DNA from: Symsagittifera roscoffensis
Lineage: Eukaryota > Xenacoelomorpha > Acoela > Convolutidae
Assembly: GCF_963678635.1 (NCBI RefSeq)
Contig: NC_087070.1
Location: 16,435,840 to 16,499,839, forward strand
DNA length: 64,000 nucleotides
Direction: 5' to 3'
Shown: in pieces, positions 1 to 11,213 of the stretch
Numbering within the stretch: position 1 is the stretch's first letter
How the letters are laid out: every line of letters begins with the position of its first letter
Notes under the pieces: model-generated
Databases searched by the model: none
What the model was told of the DNA's origin: nothing
Seen by the model: the letters and a program-made list of their open reading frames with translations, nothing else
Position numbers and translations under genes: made by a program

Positions 1-270
1 ACATTTATTTGAGGAGGTCCCGTCTTCGGTGGTTCGGGCACACTCAGAGGAGCGTGCTCCTTGCAAATGCGCTAACAAACGTTTGTGTCCCCGGACCCAG
101 ATCAAAGGGTAGGCCGAAGAAGACATGGGACAAAACAATAGAGGAAGACCTATCCTTGCTGGGACTGAAAAAGGAGGAAGCCATGGACAGGGATTTGTGG
201 AAGGCATTGTTGTCTAACCCCGTGTAGCACGGGAAAAAGACACAAAACGTTGATGATGATGATGATGATA
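1..270 (+). mobile_element. 3' end of a LINE (non-LTR retrotransposon)
   Basis: The frame at 9-227 encodes the usual C-terminal end of a LINE polyprotein: an RLRWFGH motif, then GRPKKTW, then a charged helix ending in LLSNPV and a stop. A short 3' UTR follows, and a TGA trinucleotide tail at 251-270, the sort of simple-repeat tail many LINEs carry. The element enters from outside the window, so its RT is not seen. The LINE copies on the minus strand at 45345-46044 and 53059-53758 also have RWFGH and GRP/RPRKTW blocks and a TGATGATGA tail, so this may be a relative. Only the tail is present here; it is not a cellular gene. Confidence 0.75.
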
Positions 271-900
271 GGCCCAAGATGATTAAAGTGAGCATCAGAG
301 AAAAGAAGGAAAGATTCAACCGTACAAAACAAGAGAAAATAGACTGGCGGAAGCTACGCATCAAGAAACATCATGATGCGTATCAGGAACACATAAGCAA
401 GGCCTCCCTTTCAAACAAACCCTCTTGGGCAGAATTAGCAGAAACCATGAAAAGGGCAGCCAAGGCTGCTTGTGGGTTAGAAGATACAAGAAGCAAAACC
501 AGTCAATGGATGGTAGGCCATGAAGACCGAGCAAGGTAGTTCAAAAGCGGAATTCAAAGGGCAGTCAAAAAATGGAACGAGGCAACAAACGAGGCGCAAA
601 GGCACAATGCAAGGGAAGAGCTTAAAACAGTCCGAAAAGAGTATAAACGGAGACTCAGAGAGTGGGAAACAGAATGGTGGGAAGCTCTTAGTCAAATGCG
701 AGGAAGCTATGCGTAGGCAAGACATCGGGGAGATGTACAGCATCCTCCAGCAGCTAGGACTTAGAGATTACGCAGTACCTAATTCTAAAGCAACAGTAAT
801 CCCAGCGGAAACTTTTAAGAAACACTTCCAGAAAGTGCAAGAAAAACGCGAATAAAATGGACTGACAGAGAAGATCAAGTCGAGGAGGATCATACGAGAG
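271..900 (+). pseudogene. LINE endonuclease-RT linker region, frameshifted
   Basis: The frame at 279-539 gives a charged helical segment, and a second frame from 540 continues with KKWNEATNEAQ and WWEAL motifs before a stop near 714. Another frame then gives RRQDIGEMYSILQQLG. This alternation of frames fits the linker between the endonuclease and reverse transcriptase of a LINE after several indels. The endonuclease itself is missing: the element starts directly after the TGA tail of the upstream LINE, so it is 5'-truncated or was inserted there. It leads into the RT frame at 931. Confidence 0.55.
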
Positions 901-930
901 TTCGCTCAAACGACACCAGAGGGACGTCAA

Positions 931-2241
931 ATGGCCAAGGAGTGCAGTACAATGCCTTCAGAAGAAGAAATTATGGAAGAGTGGGCGAAGGTTAAGGAAA
1001 AAGCACCGGGCGAGGACGACATCCGAATGATCTACCTTAAGTCAGCTCCAATAGAGTTCCAAAAGAGAATAGTAAAAGTGATACAAACCATGTTCACTAC
1101 ATCAGCGGAATATTGGGATGATATAGTCAAAGTGGGTCTCATTATTCCACTGCACAAGAAAGGAGCGAAGGACAACCCCGATAATTTCCGCGGTGTTTGC
1201 CTGTTATCCATGGTGAGCCGAATTCTCGCTAGAATTTTAACAACACGACTCCGGGATTGGGGCGAGGAATTTGGCGCCCTTGATGATAATCAAGATGGTT
1301 TTAGAGAACACAGATCTACGGCCGACACCACCCAAATAATGGTAAGACTACAGGAAGATAACCGAAGGATATGCGAATCACAAAGTCTGAATAGAGACCG
1401 AGCGTGCCTATTAGATCTGAGAAAAGCTTATCCAAGAATCAATCGACCACTATTGTGGAAAATACTGGAAAGTTATGGGTTCGAAGATAATTTCCTAGGA
1501 CGATTAAAGGACCTACACGAAGTAACTTCTTACAAAGTGAAAGGTAATAAGGAAGTTAGCTCTGAATGGACACCTCAAAGAGGATTGAGGGAGGGATGTC
1601 CTTCTTCCCCAATGCTTTTCAACATATTTCATCAGATCACAATAAGAGCAGCAGAAAAACAAAGGGAAGACAATGGAATAAGAATCACTTACGTACCTGG
1701 AAACACCTGCATGACACAAAGGAGAGACAAACAAAATGCTGAAGCGAAGCACATAGACCTCAAATACGCCTTGTTCGCTGATGACACTATTATCTTGAGT
1801 AATAAGGAAAGTATGGATGTCGCAAGAGACACCACCAAAAGAGTAATGGGCCTCTTCGAAGAAAAGACAAACGAAACTAAAGAGGAAAACATAACTCTTG
1901 GTGAAACCAGTGCGGCAGGAACCAGATTCCTGGGCCTTTGGCTGGGAGAAGCTGAAGACACAAGAGTACGATTACAACGCGGGATGGGAGCTTGGACAAA
2001 GGTCAAAAGACGCCTCAAAAACTCAAGGTTAACTAAAAGAACGCAAGCGCGTGTAGTTGAGGCAGTAGTAGAAAGCACCATGTTGTACAATTGCCAAGTA
2101 CGGACCTGGAATGTGTCAGAAATAAACAGAATCCAAAGGAAAGTAGACCAATGTTACCGTTATGTTTGGAGTTCAAAAACCCAACCACCGCTGAAGGAAA
2201 TGGAACAAAAACACAAAAACAGATGGAATGTAAGGAAATAA
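931..2241 (+). CDS. LINE reverse transcriptase ORF
   Basis: An open frame of 436 codons carries the non-LTR reverse transcriptase core in order: LHKKGAKDNPDNFRGV (finger), DNQDGFREHRSTAD, a DLRKAYP palm motif, LREGCPSSPMLFNIF, then the catalytic YALFADD at about residues 281-287, followed by a thumb block RFLGLWLGE. It would copy element RNA into DNA at a nicked target. No endonuclease precedes it in the same frame, and the frame stops at RWNVRK. The reading continues in another frame from 2252, so one frameshift separates RT from the C-terminal region. The RT core has no internal stop, which suggests a fairly recent copy. It is a transposon gene; LINE clade not assigned. Confidence 0.8.
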   Translation: MAKECSTMPSEEEIMEEWAKVKEKAPGEDDIRMIYLKSAPIEFQKRIVKVIQTMFTTSAEYWDDIVKVGLIIPLHKKGAKDNPDNFRGVCLLSMVSRILARILTTRLRDWGEEFGALDDNQDGFREHRSTADTTQIMVRLQEDNRRICESQSLNRDRACLLDLRKAYPRINRPLLWKILESYGFEDNFLGRLKDLHEVTSYKVKGNKEVSSEWTPQRGLREGCPSSPMLFNIFHQITIRAAEKQREDNGIRITYVPGNTCMTQRRDKQNAEAKHIDLKYALFADDTIILSNKESMDVARDTTKRVMGLFEEKTNETKEENITLGETSAAGTRFLGLWLGEAEDTRVRLQRGMGAWTKVKRRLKNSRLTKRTQARVVEAVVESTMLYNCQVRTWNVSEINRIQRKVDQCYRYVWSSKTQPPLKEMEQKHKNRWNVRK

Positions 2242-2251
2242 CTCAGAATAA

Positions 2252-2895
2252 AATCAGTCAGAAGTAAAATCGAAAAACCTTGAACGCCTAAGACATATGA
2301 TACGTATGCCCGACGACAGAAGAGCGAAGCACGTAACTTTTGGTTGGTTAAGCAAGTTAGAAGAAACTGAAAAACCGAGAGCGAAGTACCGTTGTACTCC
2401 CAGACAATGGATCAAATTGATGTGCGAAGCAGGAATTGACCAACTAGATATCGAAGAGATGGCAAAATACAGAAAGCAATGGAAAACGATTAAAAAGAAC
2501 AGAATGACACATCTGGAAAGATGGGAGGAATCCCAAGAGAATGGATGGGAAGGAGGCATGATAGAACGCTCACAAAGAAAGGAAAGCGTCAATCTCGGGT
2601 GTAGCCAATGCGAGAAAGTCTGCAAATCTAGAGCTGGTCGGGCAGTGCATATAAGAAGAATGCACAGAGAGAACAACGCAGAACATAAGTGCATCAAATG
2701 CCACGCCAAATTCCCAACGAAAACAAACCTGAAGAATCACGAGAAGAAATGTCGAGGAACAACAAGCCCTACCAAGTACGTCCCGGCAACAAAGGAATGT
2801 CCACTGTGCAATAAATTGTTCTCAGCAACCAACCTAGCGAGACATATGACCAGGAGCTGTAGAAAGCGACATGGGGACCCTAACAGGGTGAATAC

Positions 2896-2975
<80 letters not shown>

Positions 2976-3001
2976 AGCCTCCTATTTCTAAGATTGCATA
3001 G
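2252..3001 (+). CDS. C-terminal LINE region with zinc fingers
   Basis: This frame starts with NLERLRHMIRMPDDRRAKHV, the segment expected just after the thumb of a LINE RT, so it is the continuation of the 931-2241 frame after a frameshift. Three zinc-finger-like motifs follow: CSQC-X12-H-X4-H (classic C2H2, near 2602), CIKC-X12-H-X3-C and CPLC-X11-H-X4-C. They would bind nucleic acid. The frame runs through the GA repeat at 2898-2972 to a stop at 2999, so its last ~35 codons are microsatellite and probably not original coding sequence. C-terminal fingers after the RT are uncommon among LINEs I know. Confidence 0.6.
2898..2972. repeat. (GA)n microsatellite
   Basis: About 37 GA dinucleotides with one interruption near 2938-2940. 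It lies at the end of the zinc-finger frame and may mark the 3' end of the LINE. Confidence 0.95.
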
Positions 3002-4150
3002 GAGTATAAGACGTCAAAATTACATGGGCAGGTAAAAAAAGAATTAATTTCTCCTGGCATTGTAACAAATTCAACGAAATTTAAATGACAAGCATATAAT
3101 TTAGCGCAGGAGAGGATAGCCAAAAGGCATATGAATGCCCACTGATAGGCTACCCTTAAAGAAAAATAAAGTGAACTTTAATATCAAAACATCATAAATT
3201 TTTAAACAAAAATAAATTCTTTAGTGGATTTATCGAACATAAACAATTCTTTAAAGAAGTTGCAGCTGCTGATACTGACATGTTATATGTATGTTTGAGA
3301 ACTAGATACTAACGGAAAACACACAGGAAAATACATACCAAGAAAAACCGAAAAGCAAAAAAAGAAGCAGAAAAATTTTTTTTTCTATTTCCTTTTAACA
3401 TTTTGGAACCAGCATAATAATAACAAAGTAAAACTGAAAAATAAATTTTCAGAAAGTTGCGATTTCTCGAAAACGAGAAGGTTTGAGAAAGTCAAATTTT
3501 TAGCAGGAAATGACCTCCCTATTTTGCCAGTTGCACAGCACTCAATCGCGTTTAACCAATACGAAACTTAAGCAACTTCGAAGACAATTAGAGCGAGTTC
3601 AAGGTTCAGGCAAAATCGATTTTTGTTCCCAAAATGCGTTTGTCTCGTAAACCAGAGAGTTAACGATGGTGAAATTTCAAACAGAACTTAAAAACCCAGC
3701 TTTTTGATCTTGACATCAATCATTCTTTGTTTCAAAAATAAAGGAAGAGAGGTCTGAATTTCCTAAAATATGAGTAACTTTAAGTTTATGAAGAAAACAA
3801 CAAATTTCATTTGAACTCAATTCTTCAAAAATTTAGGGCAATGTTCGTTTTGGTACAATATATTAAGGAGCTTGGCACAGAATTTTTTTCGCCCAGAGAT
3901 CGGTTTTTTGAAATATGGGAGATGACCTCCTTGTATTCTAAGCAAATTCATTTCTCTTGAAAAGTCAGTTCAAAAAATGCTTAGCATGAAGGTTGTTGAG
4001 GGAGCGCATGCAAAATTTGAGAAGTTCATATACAAAAGGCTCATGGCCAGTAAGAATTTTATGTTGATTAAATTCATCCGAAACGCTATCAAACTTCCAT
4101 TTGAAATATATCAATTTGATAAGCTTCTTCTGAAACGATCGAATTTAGGT
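3002..4150. other. AT-rich intergenic sequence, no feature recognised
   Basis: I see no long open frame, RNA gene or repeat shared with the rest of the window. Short frames such as 3977-4213 look random. Confidence 0.6.
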
Positions 4151-4480
4151 TTAAAAAGCAATACAGCCATATACCAACAGTCTGCCATAATGAATAACTG
4201 GTTTAAAGTTTGAATTATAATATATTATTTTGACCGGTTTAGGTACACAATATCTCATCTTTGAGACAACTCCACAATGCCTACCTAACTTTGTTTTAAT
4301 TAAAGCAATTTGATTTGAAAAAGATAACTTATTATCCACCAAAATACCTAGATACTTAGAAAAAGCCTTAGAATAATACATAATATCATCTATAGCAACA
4401 CGAAAAATGGAAGTCTGTGCATTATTCTTAAAACTTATCAGAGTGGTTTTATCAGTATTTTAAGTTAGTTTATTATAAGT
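4151..4480 (-). mobile_element. LINE RT C-terminal fragment
   Basis: Read on the minus strand, the segment gives DKTTLISFKNN, then SKYLGILVDNKLSF, KLGRHCGVVSKMRYCVP and FKPVIHYG. This is the thumb/connection region typical of Jockey/CR1-like LINEs (KYLGV-D-LSW, then L-KLR-VP, then SL--P-L-YG). The catalytic palm is absent and no 3' tail is obvious, so it is a relic unrelated to the LINE at 931-3001. Confidence 0.7.
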
Positions 4481-4941
4481 CAGCCAAGTATGAATGTTTT
4501 CAAGGTCTGACTGGTAGTAACAATAAAAGGTGACAGTTTCACATTGAATTCGTCAAAATACCTCACTACTGAAAGTTCAATTGCGAAATATGAAACAGTT
4601 GTAAGTTGCTTAGTATGCCTGTGCGGTCGTCGTGAGGAGAAACTGAGCCAATCATTTTTGCCGAAAGTAAAGAAATCAAGCACAAAACGGACTATTTTGC
4701 CTAATTTGCCTAAGAACTTACTGCGAAGTTCTCCATGGCTTTTTTTATGTGCGAGGAATTTGGTGCGATTCTTGGTTCCCTAATTTTATCTCGATGAGTT
4801 TTATGTATAACAAAGTTGATGCTATTCGGAAAATTTTGTAATGGATAAGTTTTCTTTTTTCGAGGTTTCATTTGTCGAATTTTTCTTAAATTGTCTTGAT
4901 TGAGTCGAATCATATCGTAAATTTGTGGAAATAGTCAGAAG

Positions 4942-5318
4942 CAGGGGCGGATCTAGGATTTTCTCGAGGGGGGGGGGGCGGATTTTCAAAAAACTTTCGG
5001 CGGATTTGATTTTGAGAGCACTCCCAAAGCACTACAAAGAGCCTGTTTTCGCCAAAATTTATGCGCCGCAGGCAAAGTGTTGAAAAACACAGGCCGAAAA
5101 GGGCGTTTTTTGGAATTTTTTGGAAAATGTTGACCAAAAAATTGCGTTTTTTCGGCGCGATCTCCCCCCTCACAATTAGTATATATTGGCGCTTTTAGAA
5201 AAATTTTAGGGTCCGTCACCAAAAATGGATATCTCAAAATAGTACAAAGGGGGGACCCTTTGGGTCGGCAGGGGGATCGAATCCCTGAGCGGGGGCGTCC
5301 CCCCTAAATCCGCCCCTG
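4942..5318. mobile_element. Non-autonomous hAT-like element, copy 1
   Basis: The element begins CAGGGGCGGATCTAGG and ends with the inverse of CAGGGGCGGATTTAGG, so it has terminal inverted repeats of about 16 bp with one mismatch. It is flanked on both sides by the perfect 8-bp direct repeat GTCAGAAG (4934-4941 and 5319-5326). An 8-bp target duplication with CAGGG termini fits the hAT superfamily. At 377 bp it has no transposase. G- and C-rich runs lie just inside the two ends. Related copies are at 47870, 55584 and, diverged, 58701. Confidence 0.9.
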
Positions 5319-5704
5319 GTCAGAAGGACCCACTTCGAGATATATTCTTCAAGTTTCGAAGTAAAATGAAGATAGCAAGAACCATATTTGAAGGCTTTAT
5401 AAGTTTCTTTAGGGAGTTTTTGGGTTAGCTTAATTTTTCTGTTTGTGTCCCAATCTCAACAAGTCATGTTGGTGAAAACATGTGAAATTTTTCCATACCG
5501 AAGGTTTCCATATTCAACTGTCTGTCATATTTGTCTGAGTTATTCTGAGCTGTTTATCTGAGCTATTTGTCGAAGGCTTTCTTCGCCTCTGTGTAGTAAT
5601 ATTATGTTGGCGGCAAATTAAAAAATATATATACTTCTCCAGTTTATCTATGGAAAGCTTGTATTCATCACGCAATTCATTTATCGTTAAACTTAAAATT
5701 AGTC
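5319..5704. promoter_or_regulatory. Upstream region of the LRPPRC-like gene
   Basis: This AT-rich stretch should hold the promoter. I see an AT-rich run (AAAAAATATATATAC) near 5620 that could act as a TATA-like element, and a short palindrome, CGAAG-N5-CTTCG, followed by CCTCTGTGT near 5572-5595. The latter belongs to the dispersed hairpin family of this window. TTTTCAG sits just after the first ATG (5705), so a splice acceptor (cis or trans) feeding the second ATG at 5717 is possible but unproven. Confidence 0.35.
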
Positions 5705-8700
5705 ATGTTTTCAGAAATGTTGAGAGCTGGTTCTCTCTTAGCCCCCCAACCACGAGTCGCATGTTGCAGAGTGGGAACCTCATCATCAGCTCGGCAACTC
5801 CGACCACTCTCGACTATGTCCGCGACAGAATTGTCGGGTGAATCCGAGGAGTTGTTTCCGGCCATTGATGAGTCTTCACAACCAACAACTACAAGAGGAC
5901 GCATTGGACTAACATCCAGTAACTTCGGCAGTATCAATTTCTTAGAGAGAAAAAACAAAGCACAAGTTAAGCGCGATATAGCGCTGGCTTTGGCTACCCC
6001 CGATAAACCGTTTTTGGCCAGAGATGCTATTAAAGCATGCGGTGGTCGATGGTTCGATACTAACAAAGCGTACAAAAGCAATGTTCTGTCTCGATTCATG
6101 CAAACTTATCTCACAAAATCTCAATTAACGCCCACTCTGGGAAATGCAATGTTGGTGAGCTACGCTGAAAACAGCAAAGATTTTGATTCTAAGAGTCTTC
6201 TGAAGTCTTACTTGGACGCGAAAATCCAGCCCAATGCGAGAACATATTCTGCGATTATGAGAATGGAAATAGCTAGAGGTAACTACCAGTCCGCCATTGA
6301 CGTATTCAATTTCTGCAAGGAGCAGTCTTTGGAAATATCAGATAGCGGGCTGCTGGCCTTGATATCGGGAAGTGTAGCTAACAAAAATTGGGAAATTCTA
6401 GCTGAAGCACAAGCAAGGTTAAATGATACTGAGGATACTACATTTTTGAAGCAGCTGGCGTTGGCTCTTGGATATAGCAAAGATGGAGATTTAAAAGGAA
6501 TCGAAGACTCCTTGTTGTCAATGAGTCTGAATGACAGTTCTGCGTTAGACGAGAAAGTTGCAATGATTCAAGCTTGCTGTTTAGTTTATGCTAGTCTTGT
6601 AGAAAGCAACGCCACTGATGCTGTAACATCTAAATTTTTGGACCAATTTGCAGCTCTTAGACTTGAGTCTATTCCTGTGTATGACGGAAACTTAGGCCTG
6701 ACAAGCGCCTATCTTTATGCCAATGGGTTTGGAGATGCTAGTTTTAAACTGAAAAGGGCGATTCCTGAAAATTCAGCGCTTCCGTCTGGAGTGCGATTTT
6801 CAGATTATAACCTGATGGGTGCGATGGTGGCAAATAGTAAGGAACCTGCGGATGTCACGATTAAAAATGTATCTGAGTCGAATATATTTGAGAAACCGAT
6901 TGAAAACTGGCTCAAAACTGACGTAATATATGGGCATAAACTTGAAGACGTAACGGGTGTCATGAAGTTGTACTTGCAGAAACCGGAAATAGGGGAAATC
7001 AGACCTCAATTCTTCTTTCCTTTCTTGGTCAACACAAGCCAGGCTAAACCGCCTGAAGATGAAATGATAAAAGGTTTCAACGTGGCTTTACAAAATGAAT
7101 CCGAAGAAATAGCTTTGCACTCGCTGGAAGCGTTTCACCAGATATTAATAACAAATGCTGACCTTTTGAACTTGATTCTTAAAAATAAGTCGTGTGAGGC
7201 GTTTCCTAGATCCCAAGTTGCAATTATCAGAGCTCTATTACATCAAGGCCGCTTTTTCGAGGCTTCTCATCTTACTGAAGGTATCTCTTTCGATGAAAGT
7301 TTGTCGAAGTATCTATTAGACAAAGCTGTGCCTATGCTTATGCAGATCGATTTTTCGAGTGTAGATTTGAGTAAAGTTCTTATCAAGTGTTTAAAGTCCA
7401 TTTCCAACAAAGAAACGTGTTCAAGCTATATTAGGAAGATATTCAACTACTTGACAAGCGCAACAGCTACAGGTAGGAATTCGTACCAGCAATCAGTTGT
7501 AGCGAAACACCTGGCCAAAAATGATTGCTTATTCGATTATATTCCCTCTGATTTCTCTATGCCTGTTATCACTAGTGAACAAGTGTTCGCTAAATTGATC
7601 AACGACATCTTCAACGTTATGCTGAGGCCACATGCAATGCTAAATCCCAACCAATTTAGTTCTAATTTAGTCCAACTATCCAGCCAAGAATTGGAAGAGC
7701 TACTGGCTAAAATGGACTCAAGTGAGTGTAAAATTGAGCTGGAAGCAGAGAAAGAAGCCAAGAAGATGATTTTGAATGCTACATTGGGTCGATTCGAGGA
7801 GTTCGACGCTCTCATGTCGAAAGAAGACGAAGCGATTCGAAACGTCTTCGCCAAATACTCTGTTGTAAACCTTATGATGGACACGTTACTTAGAGCGGAG
7901 TCCTTTCCACGGGCGTATGCGATGGCGAAGAAGCTCAATTACTTGAATGTTTTCCAAGTTACCTCAAATGTTTTCCAAGGTATGAAAACTGAAGATGACG
8001 TTGAGCTACTCTTAAGTGAACCCTTAGACGGATATTTTGTAGACCCTACGAGTCTTGGTCTTGCGATTGGCCGTGTCAGAGAGATTTTACCCCCAGAAAA
8101 AATGAAAAATGCTCTGGAACGACTTTTAGATACGAAGTTTAAGTACCATGCTTCAGCCGGCTTGATGGAAGTGTACCTTGATGATTTACTCCAAGGAAAA
8201 ATGAATTTTGAAGACCTGAAAGAGTTCTACTTGAAAGCTTCGGACAATGGTACTGCAGATAATATGAAAATTTACATGGTCGCTGCATGTCTGAACCACC
8301 CAGATAACGAATCTTCAAAAGCAATGCTGAAAGATCTGTTAAAGACAGACGGAACCACAAATGATGCCGAACTTTTGGCAGGGGAAATCCTGCTTGGCTA
8401 CATGATGATTGGCCAGCAAGAAAAGGCTCTTGAAATGTCAGCCAACAAGGCTGTTCGATTCTCAAGAGCTAGCTTGGCGAAACTGCTGCGCAAAAAGGAT
8501 GCAAATGTTTACAAATCATTGTTCGGAATTGAAGGTCGTGTAATAGTTCCGGAATCGGCTATCACCAAGGATGCCAAATTGCCAAGTCTTGTGGGAACGG
8601 CCATGTGTAATCTATTGCACAGATTGTTCTCAAATGGATCAGAACAGGAGCGCCAGTTTGTAAAGGAGGTTGTGCAGAAAGTGGTGGCTGACAAAACAAG

Positions 8701-11126
8701 GATGCAAGGCTTGGCATTTCAGCGTTTGGAGCGTCTCGCCAGAACAGTTGGCATTGAGGTTCCTGACGACTTCCGCAACAGGTTGTTGTTTCTTTCTATT
8801 TGCACTTTTTAGAGCAACTGTCTTGTAATCGGGACCTAGATTTTTTCCCGTAAACAACTAGGAATTTATTGTTCCGACCATTTGAAAAATGGGGTGGAAT
8901 TTTGTATTCGGTTGTTTTAGTTTTTTCTATTTTTTTCTTTGTTTTGTTTTCCACGCAAAATCAGCTACCAAAAGTAATCATCAGAGAGAGTTGAGCGATG
9001 TATCATTTTAAAGACCTTTTAGTCTTGATTCGAACGACTTTAAAAAATTGCAAAAAAGTTTTCGAGGAAAACCGGTTTGAATTTGAAATTTTGATTTTTT
9101 GTCTAATTTCTAGTGAGCGAGCAGGCTTACAATAATTTATTTTAATAGCTTAAAAGCCAACAATTGCTTGATCCGAGCTGTAAAAACTTAATTTGTTTTC
9201 GACTATAGTTAGTTTTTTTTTCGTATTTCATCTTATTGCCTTTTTGGAAACAAAAACGTCAAAAATTCAAAAAAAAAATTGAAAAAATTGTTTTTAAAAT
9301 TTTTTGTTTGTCTAGTTAATTTTGTACAAAAACTGATTTCCAATTTGCTTATTTTACTTTGAATGTCGAATCTGTCTAAGCTCTAGTTTTTCGTTTAGAT
9401 CATCTTATCACACCACGCAGAAAAAACTACTATTATTTGAAAAAAAATCTTGTTGTTTTTTAATGCTATGGTCAAAAGATGCTATGCTACTAGCACAGTA
9501 ACAGGCTATCCTTTTCTCTTATTGTTAATGGTAAATATGCAAATGAAAATTAGAACTTGAAGCACCAGAAACAGTGAGAGGACAGCTAACGAACTGAATT
9601 CAGGTTACAAAGCACTGCCCGTTTTTATCAATGAAATACGAATTGGAGATTTTCAAAGAAAGTGAAAACTATGTGCGAAAACATTAAAGATTACTTTGGA
9701 AAAATGATTGAGTTTCAATTAAAATAAGCCCGGTTAATGACATGTGTCCGAACTCTGTATCCTTTTAAATATAATTGTTCTATCTGAGACGGTGTAAAAG
9801 CAAATTAAACAATGATATCAGGTTACTGTAAGTAGCTCAGATTGTTCCGACCATTATCTTAAAAAATACAATAAAAAATTAGTTTTAAAAAAACTAAAAT
9901 AAAGTGTCGTGTTTTTTCTGCGTCGTGTGATAAAAGGAGCTGAACAAAAAACTAGAGATTAGGCGTATTTGACAGTCGCAGTAAAACAAGCAAATTCGTA
10001 AACAATTTTTGTAGAAGAATGGCAAGAAAAACGAAAAAAAAAAAAACATTTGAAGTTTTCGGTTGCATAAAGGTGCTAAAAAAACTCTGGGAGCTAATGT
10101 TTTGCAATTAAAACTAAGTTTTAATTTAAACTATTGTAAGCCTGCTCGCTCGCTTTATTCGCTTGAATTAAAACGAAAAACGAAAATTCCAAACCTGTTT
10201 TTCTCGAGACTGGGAGACATTTTTTAATGTCGTTCGATTCATATATTAAAGGGCTTTAAAATGATGTATCACCAACTCTCTCTGATGATTATTTATGGTA
10301 GCTGTCTCTGCGTAGAAAACAGGAAAAAAATTAAAAGACACCCAAATACAAAATTCCTCCTCATTTTTCAATTGATCGCAAAAATAAACAGAAAATAAAA
10401 CCCATTCGCCAAAATTTCTATAACTCGCTAGTCGTAGGCACCCTTATTCGGTTTTAAAATCAAAACTGGGCCACTTTACGGTTACTGCTTCCAACTGTTT
10501 CTCATCCTTTGAAGCCTCTCTAACATCAGCAGAACTGATTCGGAGCTAAACGGTCGGCAGACACCAAATTGAGCCGATGCAGCAGTAAACTCCGAACCAG
10601 ACCGTGTGGTTTGCAAAACACCGAAGACTCTTGGAAAGCCATATACAGCTAATTAAACGATTTAAAACATACAGGCGCTTCACATCCTTTCAATTTCAGG
10701 CGCTTTCCGTGTATATAGTTACAATATAACAAAAAATATATATTAAGCTCCTGGCTTAACATACAAATTACGAGTTTCGTGGGTAATGCGTTTAATATCA
10801 ATTAGAGTTTTGGTCGAGTACTTTTGGACCTAGGGAATTTTGTGTGAGCAAATTAAAGAACTTATTTCCTCTGTGACTAAGTGTTGCTTTTCGAATTTTG
10901 ATTTTGTAATTGGGACTTTTTATCAAATTCAAAGTTGATGTTCTGGTCATTTACGACGTCGCATCAAATATAAATAGCCCTACCAAAAATTTTTCGATAT
11001 TTTGCTTTTTGCAGTCAATTATATCTATATCTATCTATCTGTCTATCTATCTATCTATCTATCTACTCTTTGCAGTCGATTATGTCTTTATCTATCTATC
11101 TATATATCTATATATCTATCTATGTA

Positions 11127-11213
<87 letters not shown>

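Noticed and set aside
520-855. Separate 111-codon gene
   Set aside because: Its start is a different frame of the degraded LINE linker; only its C-terminal part continues the element protein.
5677-8857. Minus-strand frames of 60-140 codons across the LRPPRC-like exon
   Set aside because: They are shadows of the long plus-strand frame and show no domain.
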